Source: JAUWKC01 sp035529895 (lineage in GTDB: Bacteria; Planctomycetota; Phycisphaerae; Sedimentisphaerales; Anaerobacaceae). Taken from it: DNA of 64,000 nucleotides. The stretch spans positions 39,555 to 103,554 of the forward strand of contig DATKVV010000032.1 in NCBI GenBank assembly GCA_035529895.1. The letters run 5' to 3'. A program made the translations under genes and the position numbers. Each line of letters begins with the position of its first letter. Position 1 is the first letter of the stretch. The notes beneath the pieces were generated by a model. It made no database searches, was not told where the DNA came from, and was given only the letters and a program-made list of their open reading frames with translations. Below are positions 25,760 to 33,370 of the stretch, piece by piece.

Positions 25760-27416
25760 GAGATTGCCTTTTGCCCGGTATCTGTACGTGCTTGTCCTTG
25801 AAGCTGCGCTCCTCTTGCTCGCTGGCTGCCAGCGCATTATCCCCGACGAGAAGTTTTATGAAATCAAAACCCCGCCGGACAAGCTCCGCCAAATTGACAC
25901 CCTCGATTTGGAACAGGTCGCCAGTGGGCAAAAGCCCACGACGGACGCCAATCAAGCCCCGCCAAAGCAGCTCGACCTCACCCTCGAGCATTGTCGGGCT
26001 ATGGCCCTGGCCAACAACCTCGACCTCAAGGTTCAGCTCATCAGCCCTGCCATCGCCGCCCGGCAGGTCAGCGAAGAAGAGGCGCGCTTCGAAGCGGCCT
26101 TTTTTTCCACTCTCTCCTATAGCAAAACCGACAGGCCCGTTGCCGCCGTTCTTGATGTCGCGGGCTCACGAATAGACAGTTCCGACATAGACCTCGGCGT
26201 TGAGGTCCCTCTGCGGACAGGCGGAACTTTAAGATTCGATGTCGCCGACAACCGAACAAAAACTAACTTCCTTGGCTCAACCTTTAATCCTTCCTATACT
26301 TCACTCGCTTCGGTTTCAATCAGTCACGAATTGCTCCGTGGCGCCGGCAAACGCGCCAATATGCACCCCATACGTATCGCACAGTACCAGCAGCAAATCG
26401 TCGAGGCCGCAACCAAGCTTGAAGTCATACGCGTGCTTGCCGACGTCGACCGCGTTTACTGGCGGCTCTATGCCGCCCGCAGGGAGTTGGAGGTCCGCAA
26501 ACAGCAGTACGATTTGGCAAAGACCCAGCTTGACCAGACCCGCCGCTTTGTCGATTCCGGAGAAAGGTCTCAGGTAGAGACTATCCGCGCCGAAGCGGGT
26601 GTCGCCGAGCGCCTCGAAGCAATAATCCTGGCCGAGAATAACTTGCGCGACCGCGAGCGCGAGCTCAAACGCATACTAAATGAGCAGGGGCTTGAAATGC
26701 AGACGCCCACCATCCTGTTGCCCGCGACCGTGCCCGACCCCGTCCATTATGACCTGGCCGGCCGGCCTTTGGTGGCTGCCGCTGTGGACAACCGTATGGA
26801 GATGCTCGAACTCGAGCTGCAGATTGCGCAGGATATCAGCACCATCGATTTCCAGCGCAACCAGGCCCTTCCCTTGGTCACTCTCGGCTACACTTATAAT
26901 ATCAACGGCCTCGGCCCCACCCGAAGCGACTCCTTTGATTTGCTTTATGATAAGAACTTTGAGGACCATCGATTGGGCTTGCAGTTGCTCGTCCCGCTGG
27001 GCAACGAGGCCGCCAAAAGTCGCTTGCTGCAGGCTTTCTATCAGCGCAGGCAGCGCCTGGCCACACGCCGCAATCGAATGATGCTTATTGAGCTTGAGGT
27101 CCTCAACGCCGTTGACCAGCTCGAAGCCAATTGGCAGCGCATCCTCGCCGGCAGGCAGAACTCTATTCTGGCCGCACGCCTCTTCGAAGCCGAGAAAAAG
27201 CAGTTCGAACTTGGCCTGCGCACCTCCACCGACGTCCTCGACGCCCAGACAAAGTTCGCCGAGGCCCAAAGCGCCGAAATCCTCGCGTTGACCGAGTACC
27301 AGATAGCGCAGGTTGACCTGGCCTTTGCCACCGGCACACTCCTCGGCGCCGCCAAAGTGCGATGGGAGCCGATTGTCCCGCAAGTCGATGCAGACCCGCC
27401 CGCCGCGCACCCATAG
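25752..27416 (+). CDS. TolC-family outer-membrane efflux lipoprotein
   Basis: The start at 25752 lies inside the permease gene (8-bp overlap) and opens a lipoprotein signal with lipobox LLAGC. The rest, about 530 residues, shows the two outer membrane efflux protein repeats rich in long helices (TLEHCRAMALANNLDLKVQL; VLADVDRVYWRLYAARRELE; FELGLRTSTDVLDAQTKFAE). The final motif STDVLDAQ is typical of the family. It completes the MacA-MacB-TolC set. The first 80 residues before the repeats are an unusual polar extension. Confidence 0.87.
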   Translation: MSKRLPFARYLYVLVLEAALLLLAGCQRIIPDEKFYEIKTPPDKLRQIDTLDLEQVASGQKPTTDANQAPPKQLDLTLEHCRAMALANNLDLKVQLISPAIAARQVSEEEARFEAAFFSTLSYSKTDRPVAAVLDVAGSRIDSSDIDLGVEVPLRTGGTLRFDVADNRTKTNFLGSTFNPSYTSLASVSISHELLRGAGKRANMHPIRIAQYQQQIVEAATKLEVIRVLADVDRVYWRLYAARRELEVRKQQYDLAKTQLDQTRRFVDSGERSQVETIRAEAGVAERLEAIILAENNLRDRERELKRILNEQGLEMQTPTILLPATVPDPVHYDLAGRPLVAAAVDNRMEMLELELQIAQDISTIDFQRNQALPLVTLGYTYNINGLGPTRSDSFDLLYDKNFEDHRLGLQLLVPLGNEAAKSRLLQAFYQRRQRLATRRNRMMLIELEVLNAVDQLEANWQRILAGRQNSILAARLFEAEKKQFELGLRTSTDVLDAQTKFAEAQSAEILALTEYQIAQVDLAFATGTLLGAAKVRWEPIVPQVDADPPAAHP

Positions 27417-27700
27417 CCGCTGAACAGCCCCAACGCAGTCCTCCTTTCGCCCTGCCGCCACATAAAGGAGTTCACCGCTGTATCCCTATAGCCATAGTCC
27501 CCTATAGCAAGACCGACAATGGTTTTGGCGCACCGCCGATGCTGACTTGATAAGCGATGGTAATAAGACCTGTGGGCCTCCGCACCTGCCGAATGCGTCG
27601 CTGAACGCAACGCAATTCCAGCGCCGCCTGATGAATAGAACCCCGCCTCCGGCTGAACTGATTATTCGTTATTGCTAAAAGTCCTGCTCCTGTAGTTCCT
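27417..27700. other. intergenic region between efflux operon and rpsU
   Basis: About 280 bp between convergent genes. No gene or RNA was recognised; several short direct motifs (CTATAG around 27487-27508) were seen but have no clear meaning. Confidence 0.4.
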
Positions 27701-27721
27701 CGGTAAAGGGGACTTTAACCG
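27701..27721 (-). terminator. hairpin after rpsU
   Basis: CGGTAAAG pairs with CTTTAACCG (one bulge) around a GGGA loop, 30 bp beyond the rpsU stop. A terminator is likely from position, though no U-tract follows. Confidence 0.4.
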
Positions 27722-27751
27722 GCTATCTCACCCGCTTCGTATAAGCCCCGT

Positions 27752-27937
27752 CTAATAAGTTTGGTAGGTTGAAATTCGCCTGGCCTTGCGCATACGCCGT
27801 CTATTCTTTTCGGAAGGCTTCTCGTAATAGGCCGTCCGCTTCATGTCCCTGATCAAACCTTCTTTCTCGCACAGCTTCTTGAAGCGCCTCATCATTTGTT
27901 GCACTGATTCGCCCGCACGCGATTTCACTTTCAGCAT
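27752..27937 (-). CDS. rpsU: ribosomal protein bS21
   Basis: 61 residues: MLKVKSRAGESVQQMMRRFK, then a basic helical body with EGLIRDMKRTAYYEKPSEKN and RRRMRKARR. This is the full length and pattern of bacterial S21, a small-subunit protein near the anti-Shine-Dalgarno region. The ribosome binding site GGAAAGG is purine-rich but distant. It has its own promoter (28028-28056), divergent from that of hflX. Confidence 0.95.
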   Translation of the reverse strand: MLKVKSRAGESVQQMMRRFKKLCEKEGLIRDMKRTAYYEKPSEKNRRRMRKARRISTYQTY

Positions 27938-28027
27938 AAGAAAAAAACACCTTTCCTTTCTTAATTTCTTTACCCTAAATCAAAAGGAACATCTCAGTCT
28001 ATTTCGTCAAAATCCAAAGGGGGATTA

Positions 28028-28056
28028 AGTATAACCGCCGGCCCCCTCCTTATCAA
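28028..28056 (-). promoter_or_regulatory. rpsU promoter
   Basis: Minus strand: -35 TTGATA (28056-28051), 17-bp spacer, -10 TATACT (28033-28028). The leader to rpsU would be about 85 nt. Confidence 0.65.
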
Positions 28057-28167
28057 GCCAAAAAACCCTTTCCCCCGGCCTTAGCCCCGAAAAAGGCCCC
28101 TTCACCCCAAAAAACCCTGCCTTTCGTCCCAAAAAAACCGCAAATTGGCCGAATATTAAGGGTTTTT

Positions 28168-28196
28168 TTGCTTAACACGCACAAATATGTTAAAAT
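28168..28196 (+). promoter_or_regulatory. hflX promoter
   Basis: -35 TTGCTT (28168-28173), 17-bp spacer, -10 TAAAAT (28191-28196), with transcription starting about 25 nt before the GGAGGTG of hflX. Confidence 0.65.
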
Positions 28197-28225
28197 GAAC
28201 AAATAATTTTGGAGGTGCATTTTAG

Positions 28226-29542
28226 TTGGACAAATTGCGCCAGACCCTAAGGGTCACAAAAGAGCGTGCAATACTGGTGGCTGCCGTCCCGCGCGGCCGC
28301 AGCGACGGCGATGACCTGGCCGAGCTTACCGCGCTGGCCGAAAGTGCCGGGGCGATTGTTGTCGACAGGTTCCAGCAGAAGATTCGCGAAATAAACCCCG
28401 TTACTTACATCGGCAAAGGCAAAGCCGCCCAGCTTGCGCAGCGCGTCAAGCAGTTCGATGCCGATGTTGTCATATTCGACAACGACCTCTCCCCCCGCCA
28501 GATTCGCGAGCTTGAGGACCTCGTCCACATCAAAGTCCTCGACCGCAGCGAGCTGATTCTCGATATCTTCGCCGCCAGAGCCAAGACCAGGCAGGCCAAG
28601 CTCCAGGTGGAGCTCGCCCAGCTCGAATATACCTATCCCCGCCTGACAAGGATGTGGTCCCACCTGGACACCCTCGCCGGCGCGGGCGGAGCGACCGCCG
28701 CCGGCGCCGTCGGCGGCATAGGCACCAGAGGCCCGGGCGAACAGCAGTTGGAAATCGACCGCCGCCTCGTCAGTAAGCGAATCACCGACCTAAAACACGA
28801 GCTGGTAAAAATAGACAGACGCCGCGTCCGCGAAATAGACGCCCGAAAAGGATTGTTCAAAATCTGCCTGGTCGGCTATACCAATGCCGGCAAAAGCACC
28901 CTCTTGAACGCCCTCACCGACGCGGACGCCCTCGTCGAGGACCGGCTCTTCGCCACCCTCGACACGCGAACGCGAAAGTGGACCCTTGCTGGCGGCGCTG
29001 AGGTCCTGCTCAGTGATACAGTCGGCTTCGTAAAGAATCTGCCCCACCAGTTGATTGCCTCGTTCAAGGCGACCCTCGAAGAGGCCGTCAATGCCGACCT
29101 GCTGCTGCACATCGTCGATGCCTCCAATCCCGATGCCCTCGGCCAAATCGAATCCGTGAAGGCCGTGCTCGAAGAAATCGGCTCCGGCCAAAATCCGGTG
29201 CTTCTGCTGCTCAATAAGGTCGATGCCACCAGCAAAATCGGCGAGCTTGAGGTCCTCCAGACTTTGTTTCCCGATGCCCTCTACATTTCCGCCAGGACAG
29301 GGGTCGGCCTCGAACGCTTAAGCGAAGCCGTCCTGGCCGCCTACAAGGGCGGCGAGCTCCTCCTGCGCGTCGCCGCCAGCCAGTCGAACGGCAAGGTCCA
29401 GAGCTATCTCCGCGCCCACGCCGTCATCATTGACGAACAATACTCTGATAGCGCCGTCCTGATTGACGCACGCCTGGGCCTCAACCAGTTGGCCGGACTG
29501 AAAAGACTCCGGCCCGAAAACATCGAAATCCTCCAAAGTTGA
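28226..29542 (+). CDS. hflX: GTPase HflX
   Basis: 438 residues, starting at a TTG 10 nt after GGAGG. HflX is a ribosome-associated GTPase that splits stalled or 100S ribosomes under stress. The N-terminal nucleotide-binding domain (VDRFQQKIREINPVTYIGKG), the glycine-rich linker with RGPGEQQLEIDRRLV, and the G domain motifs GYTNAGKST (G1, about 216), DTVGF (G3) and NKVD (G4) are all present. It sits beside rpsU, in keeping with a translation-related role. The C-terminal domain is complete. Confidence 0.95.
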   Translation: MDKLRQTLRVTKERAILVAAVPRGRSDGDDLAELTALAESAGAIVVDRFQQKIREINPVTYIGKGKAAQLAQRVKQFDADVVIFDNDLSPRQIRELEDLVHIKVLDRSELILDIFAARAKTRQAKLQVELAQLEYTYPRLTRMWSHLDTLAGAGGATAAGAVGGIGTRGPGEQQLEIDRRLVSKRITDLKHELVKIDRRRVREIDARKGLFKICLVGYTNAGKSTLLNALTDADALVEDRLFATLDTRTRKWTLAGGAEVLLSDTVGFVKNLPHQLIASFKATLEEAVNADLLLHIVDASNPDALGQIESVKAVLEEIGSGQNPVLLLLNKVDATSKIGELEVLQTLFPDALYISARTGVGLERLSEAVLAAYKGGELLLRVAASQSNGKVQSYLRAHAVIIDEQYSDSAVLIDARLGLNQLAGLKRLRPENIEILQS

Positions 29543-29680
29543 CAGATCTCCGTCTTGCGTATCTTGCCACCCAAAAGCTCCAAATCCTAAGCGTTAAATC
29601 CGAAACAATATCAAAGCTCGAAGGCCCAAATGATCAAAAACAGCGGCCGTGGCCCCGCCTTGGAAATTGAAAAAATTGGA

Positions 29681-29708
29681 TTGACGATGTGGAGTGGGTG
29701 TTTATAAT
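29681..29708 (+). promoter_or_regulatory. promoter of the phosphoesterase gene
   Basis: -35 TTGACG (29681-29686), 16-bp spacer, consensus -10 TATAAT (29703-29708). The leader is about 210 nt. Confidence 0.65.
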
Positions 29709-29813
29709 TTGGGGCGGAGCAGCGGTGTGGGAATTCCTTGCGTATTCGGGAAATGTTGAGCGGTAAACGGTTATTGGTTAAATGGTCAGATACGAGCGAC
29801 GAATTTGGAGGGG

Positions 29814-29849
29814 CCCCCATTAGAGTGAGCGACACTCTAAGCAATGGGG
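29814..29849 (+). promoter_or_regulatory. leader hairpin
   Basis: Outer arms CCCCATT (29814-29820) and AATGGGG (29843-29849) enclose inner arms AGAGTG and CACTCT with an AGCGA loop; one AAGC bulge separates the two stems. It lies in the transcribed leader and could be an operator, an attenuator or an RNA-binding site. Confidence 0.4.
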
Positions 29850-29923
29850 CAGGCAGTGGGTTTTCGTCGCGGGAGAGCCAATATTTGGGTACAGAATGTC
29901 GATACAAGTAAGGGGCAGATGGA

Positions 29924-30793
29924 ATGACGACTGAGAGCAGAGCCATATTTGTCATAAGCGACTTGCACATGGGGGATGGTGGGCCGAGGGATAATTTTGC
30001 CGTGGGCAAAAGGGAGACTCAACTGAGTTCATTTTTGGATTATGTCCAGCAGGAAAATGGCAGACTGATAATCCTGGGTGACTTGTTTGAATTCTGGCAG
30101 GCAAGCTTGGGAAAAGTGCTGATGAACCGGCGGAGCTGGCTTGACAGATTTACCGGGATAGGAGGTAGGTATGTAGTGGGAAACCATGACGCGGACTTGG
30201 GAGGATTGATCGGGTCGGATATGTTAAGCCACCCGTTCTTCAGGAACATGGGGCGGGCTTTTACAGAGGACATAGGAGCTAAGAGATTCAGGTTTATGCA
30301 TGGTCACGAGGTAGACCCATTTAATTGCGGTGATAGTCCAAGCTGGGGCCGTATGCTTGCCATTTTTGCGGGGATATTTGAGGATAGAAACGGCTCGCCA
30401 ATGTTGTCGGAAGGGGTCACTGTCGAAGAGGCGCTGACGAAGTTTGGGGAGGTCATGCTGAGGTTGTGGAATTGGCTGGCCAAGAGAATTACCCCGAAGG
30501 TTGGTGACCGTAAATCGGCGAGTCCTAAGAACGAATTAACTCCATCGCAGAATCCAGACCTTGCAAAGAAAATGCTAAAGGAGTATGAGAAAGAACGGAC
30601 TAAAGGCGGGTACGATGTCTTAATTTCAGGACATACTCATCAGGCCGGTAGGGCAGGCGAGTGGTACTTGAACAGCGGTTGTTGGGCTGGGGCGACAAAC
30701 AATTTCGTGCGGATATCGGCAGATGGGCAAGGCAAAGTATTTGATTGGCGAAATGGAGGGCCGGTGGCCAACGAGACGGTTCTTTCTGTGTGA
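29924..30793 (+). CDS. calcineurin-like metallophosphoesterase (LpxH-like fold)
   Basis: 289 residues with all five metal-site motifs: SDLHMGD (about 12), GDLFEFW (about 51), GNHD (about 87), HGHE (about 125) and GHTH (about 236). The arrangement resembles UDP-2,3-diacylglucosamine hydrolase and related phosphodiesterases, but an extra helical stretch (about 150-215, charged) separates the last two motifs. Codon use is less C-ending than in hflX or gpsA. It is followed by an HD phosphohydrolase and a YwgA-like gene on the same strand. Substrate unknown; lipid A, nucleotide or cyclic-nucleotide esters are all possible. Confidence 0.82.
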   Translation: MTTESRAIFVISDLHMGDGGPRDNFAVGKRETQLSSFLDYVQQENGRLIILGDLFEFWQASLGKVLMNRRSWLDRFTGIGGRYVVGNHDADLGGLIGSDMLSHPFFRNMGRAFTEDIGAKRFRFMHGHEVDPFNCGDSPSWGRMLAIFAGIFEDRNGSPMLSEGVTVEEALTKFGEVMLRLWNWLAKRITPKVGDRKSASPKNELTPSQNPDLAKKMLKEYEKERTKGGYDVLISGHTHQAGRAGEWYLNSGCWAGATNNFVRISADGQGKVFDWRNGGPVANETVLSV

Positions 30794-30837
30794 GGGGGCC
30801 GTGCCAGGCGATACGAGCCAGTAGTTGCCAGACCGGT

Positions 30838-30963
30838 TACTCCGCCCGTGTGGCCAGAACCTTATGCTGGCGGGAATTGCGGGTTTTGGGCTTGTAGATC
30901 TGGAGGACGCCTTGGCGCACAGCCAGGTTGTCAGAAGTTATTAGCGCAAAAGGGTAGTGCTTA
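30838..30963 (-). pseudogene. possible truncated gene end
   Basis: Reading leftward an uninterrupted frame without a start gives HYPFALITSDNLAVRQGVLQ and then KPKTRNSRQHKVLATRAE with a TAA at 30838-30840. The composition looks protein-like and the frame ends cleanly, but the upstream part runs into the HD gene. It may be the last 40 codons of a gene displaced when this block arrived. No family was identified. Confidence 0.25.
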
Positions 30964-32697
30964 ATGCCAAGAGTATTCGACGCAGTCTACGGTTACATTG
31001 AGTTGAGCGACCTTGAGTTTAGGCTCGTGACCTCGCCAATATTCCAGAGGTTACACTGGATTAAGCAACTCGGCCCTCTTAATACGGTATTTCCCAGCGC
31101 GCAGCACTCGCGATTTTCCCACGCCGTCGGCGTGTATCACATCGTTAAGAAAATGATCGAGCTTTTGAAAAAAAAGAGACCACGTGAATACCAATACCGC
31201 TTTCGTGATGACGATGAGCAGGCGTTGAAGCTGGCGGCTTTGCTGCATGATGTTGGGCACGTTCCATTGTCTCATATCGGTGAGGAAGTACTCAAGAAAA
31301 CTTTTGCAAAGAAGATTCAAGAGCGAGCTATTGAAGCGTTTGACCAGAAGAAACCCGCCAGTTGGCGCGCTCTCTTTCCTCAGGACTATTTGGGAGCATT
31401 CACGAAGCTTCATGAAGCTCTGTCTGCCGAGATTGTCTTACACAACAGCGAAATTGACACGATACTGCAGAACGAACAGGAAGGGTGGCCCGACGAAGCC
31501 CATCGCAGAAGAGTGAAGGAGACTATCGCGCGGATTATCGTTGGAAAGGACTCCAGTGACATACCGACTCTGCTGCTCCATTCAGAATTGGATGCGGACC
31601 GGTTGGATTTTCTTCTGAGGGATTCTTTTTTTACGGGGGTGGATTATGGGAAGATTGACTTGCATTATATTATCTCGCGGCTTGCTGTGGTCAGAAAGAA
31701 AAATGATCCGGTACCCTACTTGTGTGTCGAAAAGAAAGGACTGCATACTGTTGAGCATTATATACTGGGGCGGTTCTTTTTGCAGACGCAGATTATTTAC
31801 AACCGCAGGGTTAGGCTCATGGACCTGCTTTGTGCGGATGTGATGGAGTACATGGTCGAAAACAGGGGCGCTGAATGGCAGCTTATGGATTTGGAGGTCT
31901 TAGTGGGTCACATACGGGGGGCGGCCAAGGGTCAGCGTGAGCGCTTGCACGAGATATACGCATTTACAGATGCCCAGGTTGTTTCAAAGATGCGTAAATT
32001 GCATGAAGAACTCGATAAGAAAGAGAAAGGAGGGGCGGCCAACGAAGATGAGTGCTACATAAACGATTGTATAAAGGTAATCATGGACGGGCAAGTTGCC
32101 GATCCCGCCGCCGGTGATCAGAAGGTTGTTGATCTTGCAGACAGAATGGGCGAGGGTTTCGAAAAAAGAACGCGTATTGAGGCAGAAAAGATTGCGGCAC
32201 AAGTAGCGAAAGAACTTGGGGTTTATCCAAGGAGAGTCAAAGTAAACGTCGTCAGCGAAGAGACGATGAAATACAAGCCGCGCGAGGACGAAGAACGTAA
32301 CAGGGAAGCTGTTAAGATCACGTACAAAAGTACTGCTGAAAAGGATGAAATAATGCCCGCAGTTTGCTCAAATGCTTCGATTCTTAGAGGACTGGCCGAC
32401 AAGGCTCTCGTCATTTTCAACGTGTATTATATCCCGCACAAACCAGAGTTTGCTCCAGAGATTCGAGACAAAGAGGACAAAATAAGAGAAGCGTATCGCC
32501 AGTTGTTTTCGCAGTATTTCGAGTCTCAAACGTTAGGTTGCGGGTGTGAAACAGGCCGCCACATGTGCCAAATCTTGCGAGAGACGGGCGGACTTGAGCA
32601 GGTCAGAAAACTGAGCACGGGAGCCAAGTATATTTGTGAGAAGTGCGGCCGGGTATCGTCAGACGCGGACTATTTGTGTGCCGGCATCGGAATTTAG
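30964..32697 (+). CDS. HD-superfamily phosphohydrolase (COG1078 type) with C-terminal Cys-rich module
   Basis: 577 residues. The start region FQRLHWIKQLG then HSRFSHAVGVYH (His48, His53), LLHDVGHVPLSH (HD at about 95-96) and LDADRLDFLLRD match the dNTP triphosphohydrolase/SAMHD1-like HD family as in Bacillus YwfO. A helical region with LVGHIRGAAKGQR follows. The last 55 residues hold CGCE, a Cys in RHMCQIL, CEKCG and a final Cys, likely a zinc ribbon not usual in this family. It may cleave (d)NTPs. The pairing with a YwgA-like gene 82 bp downstream recalls ywfO-ywgA. Confidence 0.8.
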   Translation: MPRVFDAVYGYIELSDLEFRLVTSPIFQRLHWIKQLGPLNTVFPSAQHSRFSHAVGVYHIVKKMIELLKKKRPREYQYRFRDDDEQALKLAALLHDVGHVPLSHIGEEVLKKTFAKKIQERAIEAFDQKKPASWRALFPQDYLGAFTKLHEALSAEIVLHNSEIDTILQNEQEGWPDEAHRRRVKETIARIIVGKDSSDIPTLLLHSELDADRLDFLLRDSFFTGVDYGKIDLHYIISRLAVVRKKNDPVPYLCVEKKGLHTVEHYILGRFFLQTQIIYNRRVRLMDLLCADVMEYMVENRGAEWQLMDLEVLVGHIRGAAKGQRERLHEIYAFTDAQVVSKMRKLHEELDKKEKGGAANEDECYINDCIKVIMDGQVADPAAGDQKVVDLADRMGEGFEKRTRIEAEKIAAQVAKELGVYPRRVKVNVVSEETMKYKPREDEERNREAVKITYKSTAEKDEIMPAVCSNASILRGLADKALVIFNVYYIPHKPEFAPEIRDKEDKIREAYRQLFSQYFESQTLGCGCETGRHMCQILRETGGLEQVRKLSTGAKYICEKCGRVSSDADYLCAGIGI

Positions 32698-32779
32698 CGC
32701 TGGATTTTCTGCGAGCCGGCAGTTATACTTATGTTTGCGGAGTTGATGAGCCGATAAGAAAAGTAAAGGAGGTGTTGAG

Positions 32780-33298
32780 ATGCAAGTGGACGCCAAAGCA
32801 ATTCTCTATATGGTGGGCCAGCAGTTTGGTTTGAAGCGGGATACGACGGAAGACCGTCTAAAGCTTCAAAAGACTATCTACCTGCTCCAGGCAAACGGGC
32901 TCCAGTTGGGCTATGGTTTTAGCTGGTACAGGTACGGGCCATACTCCCAGGATCTGGTACAAGATGCTTACTTGGTATTGCGGGCTGAGTCGGACAAATA
33001 CGAAAACGAAACGAGTTCCTGGAAATTCAACGACAATAGCCTTAAGAGATTTGCAGAGTTCAGAAGCATTTGCACCGATATTTCGAACATTCGTAGCGAC
33101 ATTTTGGACTATGCGGAACAATTGGAATTGGTGGCGTCCGTCGACTTCCTTAAGCAGACCTGGTATCCAAAGGCAGGTGATGAGGAAGTTATTAGCGGGT
33201 TTAAGCAGCGAAAGAAGCAATTATACAGAGGAAATGGAATAACAGACGAGATGATTCGTAAGGCCCTTCATATTTGTGAGAAGCTGAGAGTAAACTAA
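32780..33298 (+). CDS. YwgA-like protein
   Basis: 172 residues after an excellent GGAGGTG. The core RLKLQKTIYLLQ (about 26-37) and LGYGFSWYRYGPYSQDL (about 43-59) matches the COG3432/YwgA group, whose LQK-helix followed by a YxYGPYS turn also recalls Panacea/DUF4065 antitoxin domains. No catalytic residues are evident, so a regulatory or partner role for the HD protein is likely. A strong terminator follows at once, closing the block. Confidence 0.65.
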   Translation: MQVDAKAILYMVGQQFGLKRDTTEDRLKLQKTIYLLQANGLQLGYGFSWYRYGPYSQDLVQDAYLVLRAESDKYENETSSWKFNDNSLKRFAEFRSICTDISNIRSDILDYAEQLELVASVDFLKQTWYPKAGDEEVISGFKQRKKQLYRGNGITDEMIRKALHICEKLRVN

Positions 33299-33328
33299 TG
33301 TGGAACTTGAGGGACTTTGTATTGGGAT

Positions 33329-33368
33329 GGCCCGAAAAGCGGTTGGTTTTTCGGGCCGTTCATTTTTG
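33329..33368 (+). terminator. rho-independent terminator
   Basis: GGCCCGAAAA (33329-33338) pairs perfectly with TTTTCGGGCC (33348-33357), followed by GTTCATTTTT. It is the clearest intrinsic terminator in the window and lies 30 bp after the YwgA-like gene. Confidence 0.85.
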
Positions 33369-33370
33369 GC

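Larger units (their letters stand above)
27938..28225. other. divergent rpsU-hflX regulatory region with pyrimidine-rich repeats
   Basis: Two promoters face outward. Between them, roughly 28058-28140, the plus strand has three near-copies of CCCAAAAAACCC and long C and A runs with very few G. No gene is seen. Confidence 0.6.
29543..29923. other. intergenic stretch carrying promoter and leader hairpin
   Basis: About 380 bp. The first 140 bp are A-rich and resemble the low-complexity spacers seen at 33.4-34.6 kb. Then come a strong promoter at 29681-29708 and a long palindrome at 29814-29849 in front of the phosphoesterase gene. Confidence 0.5.
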
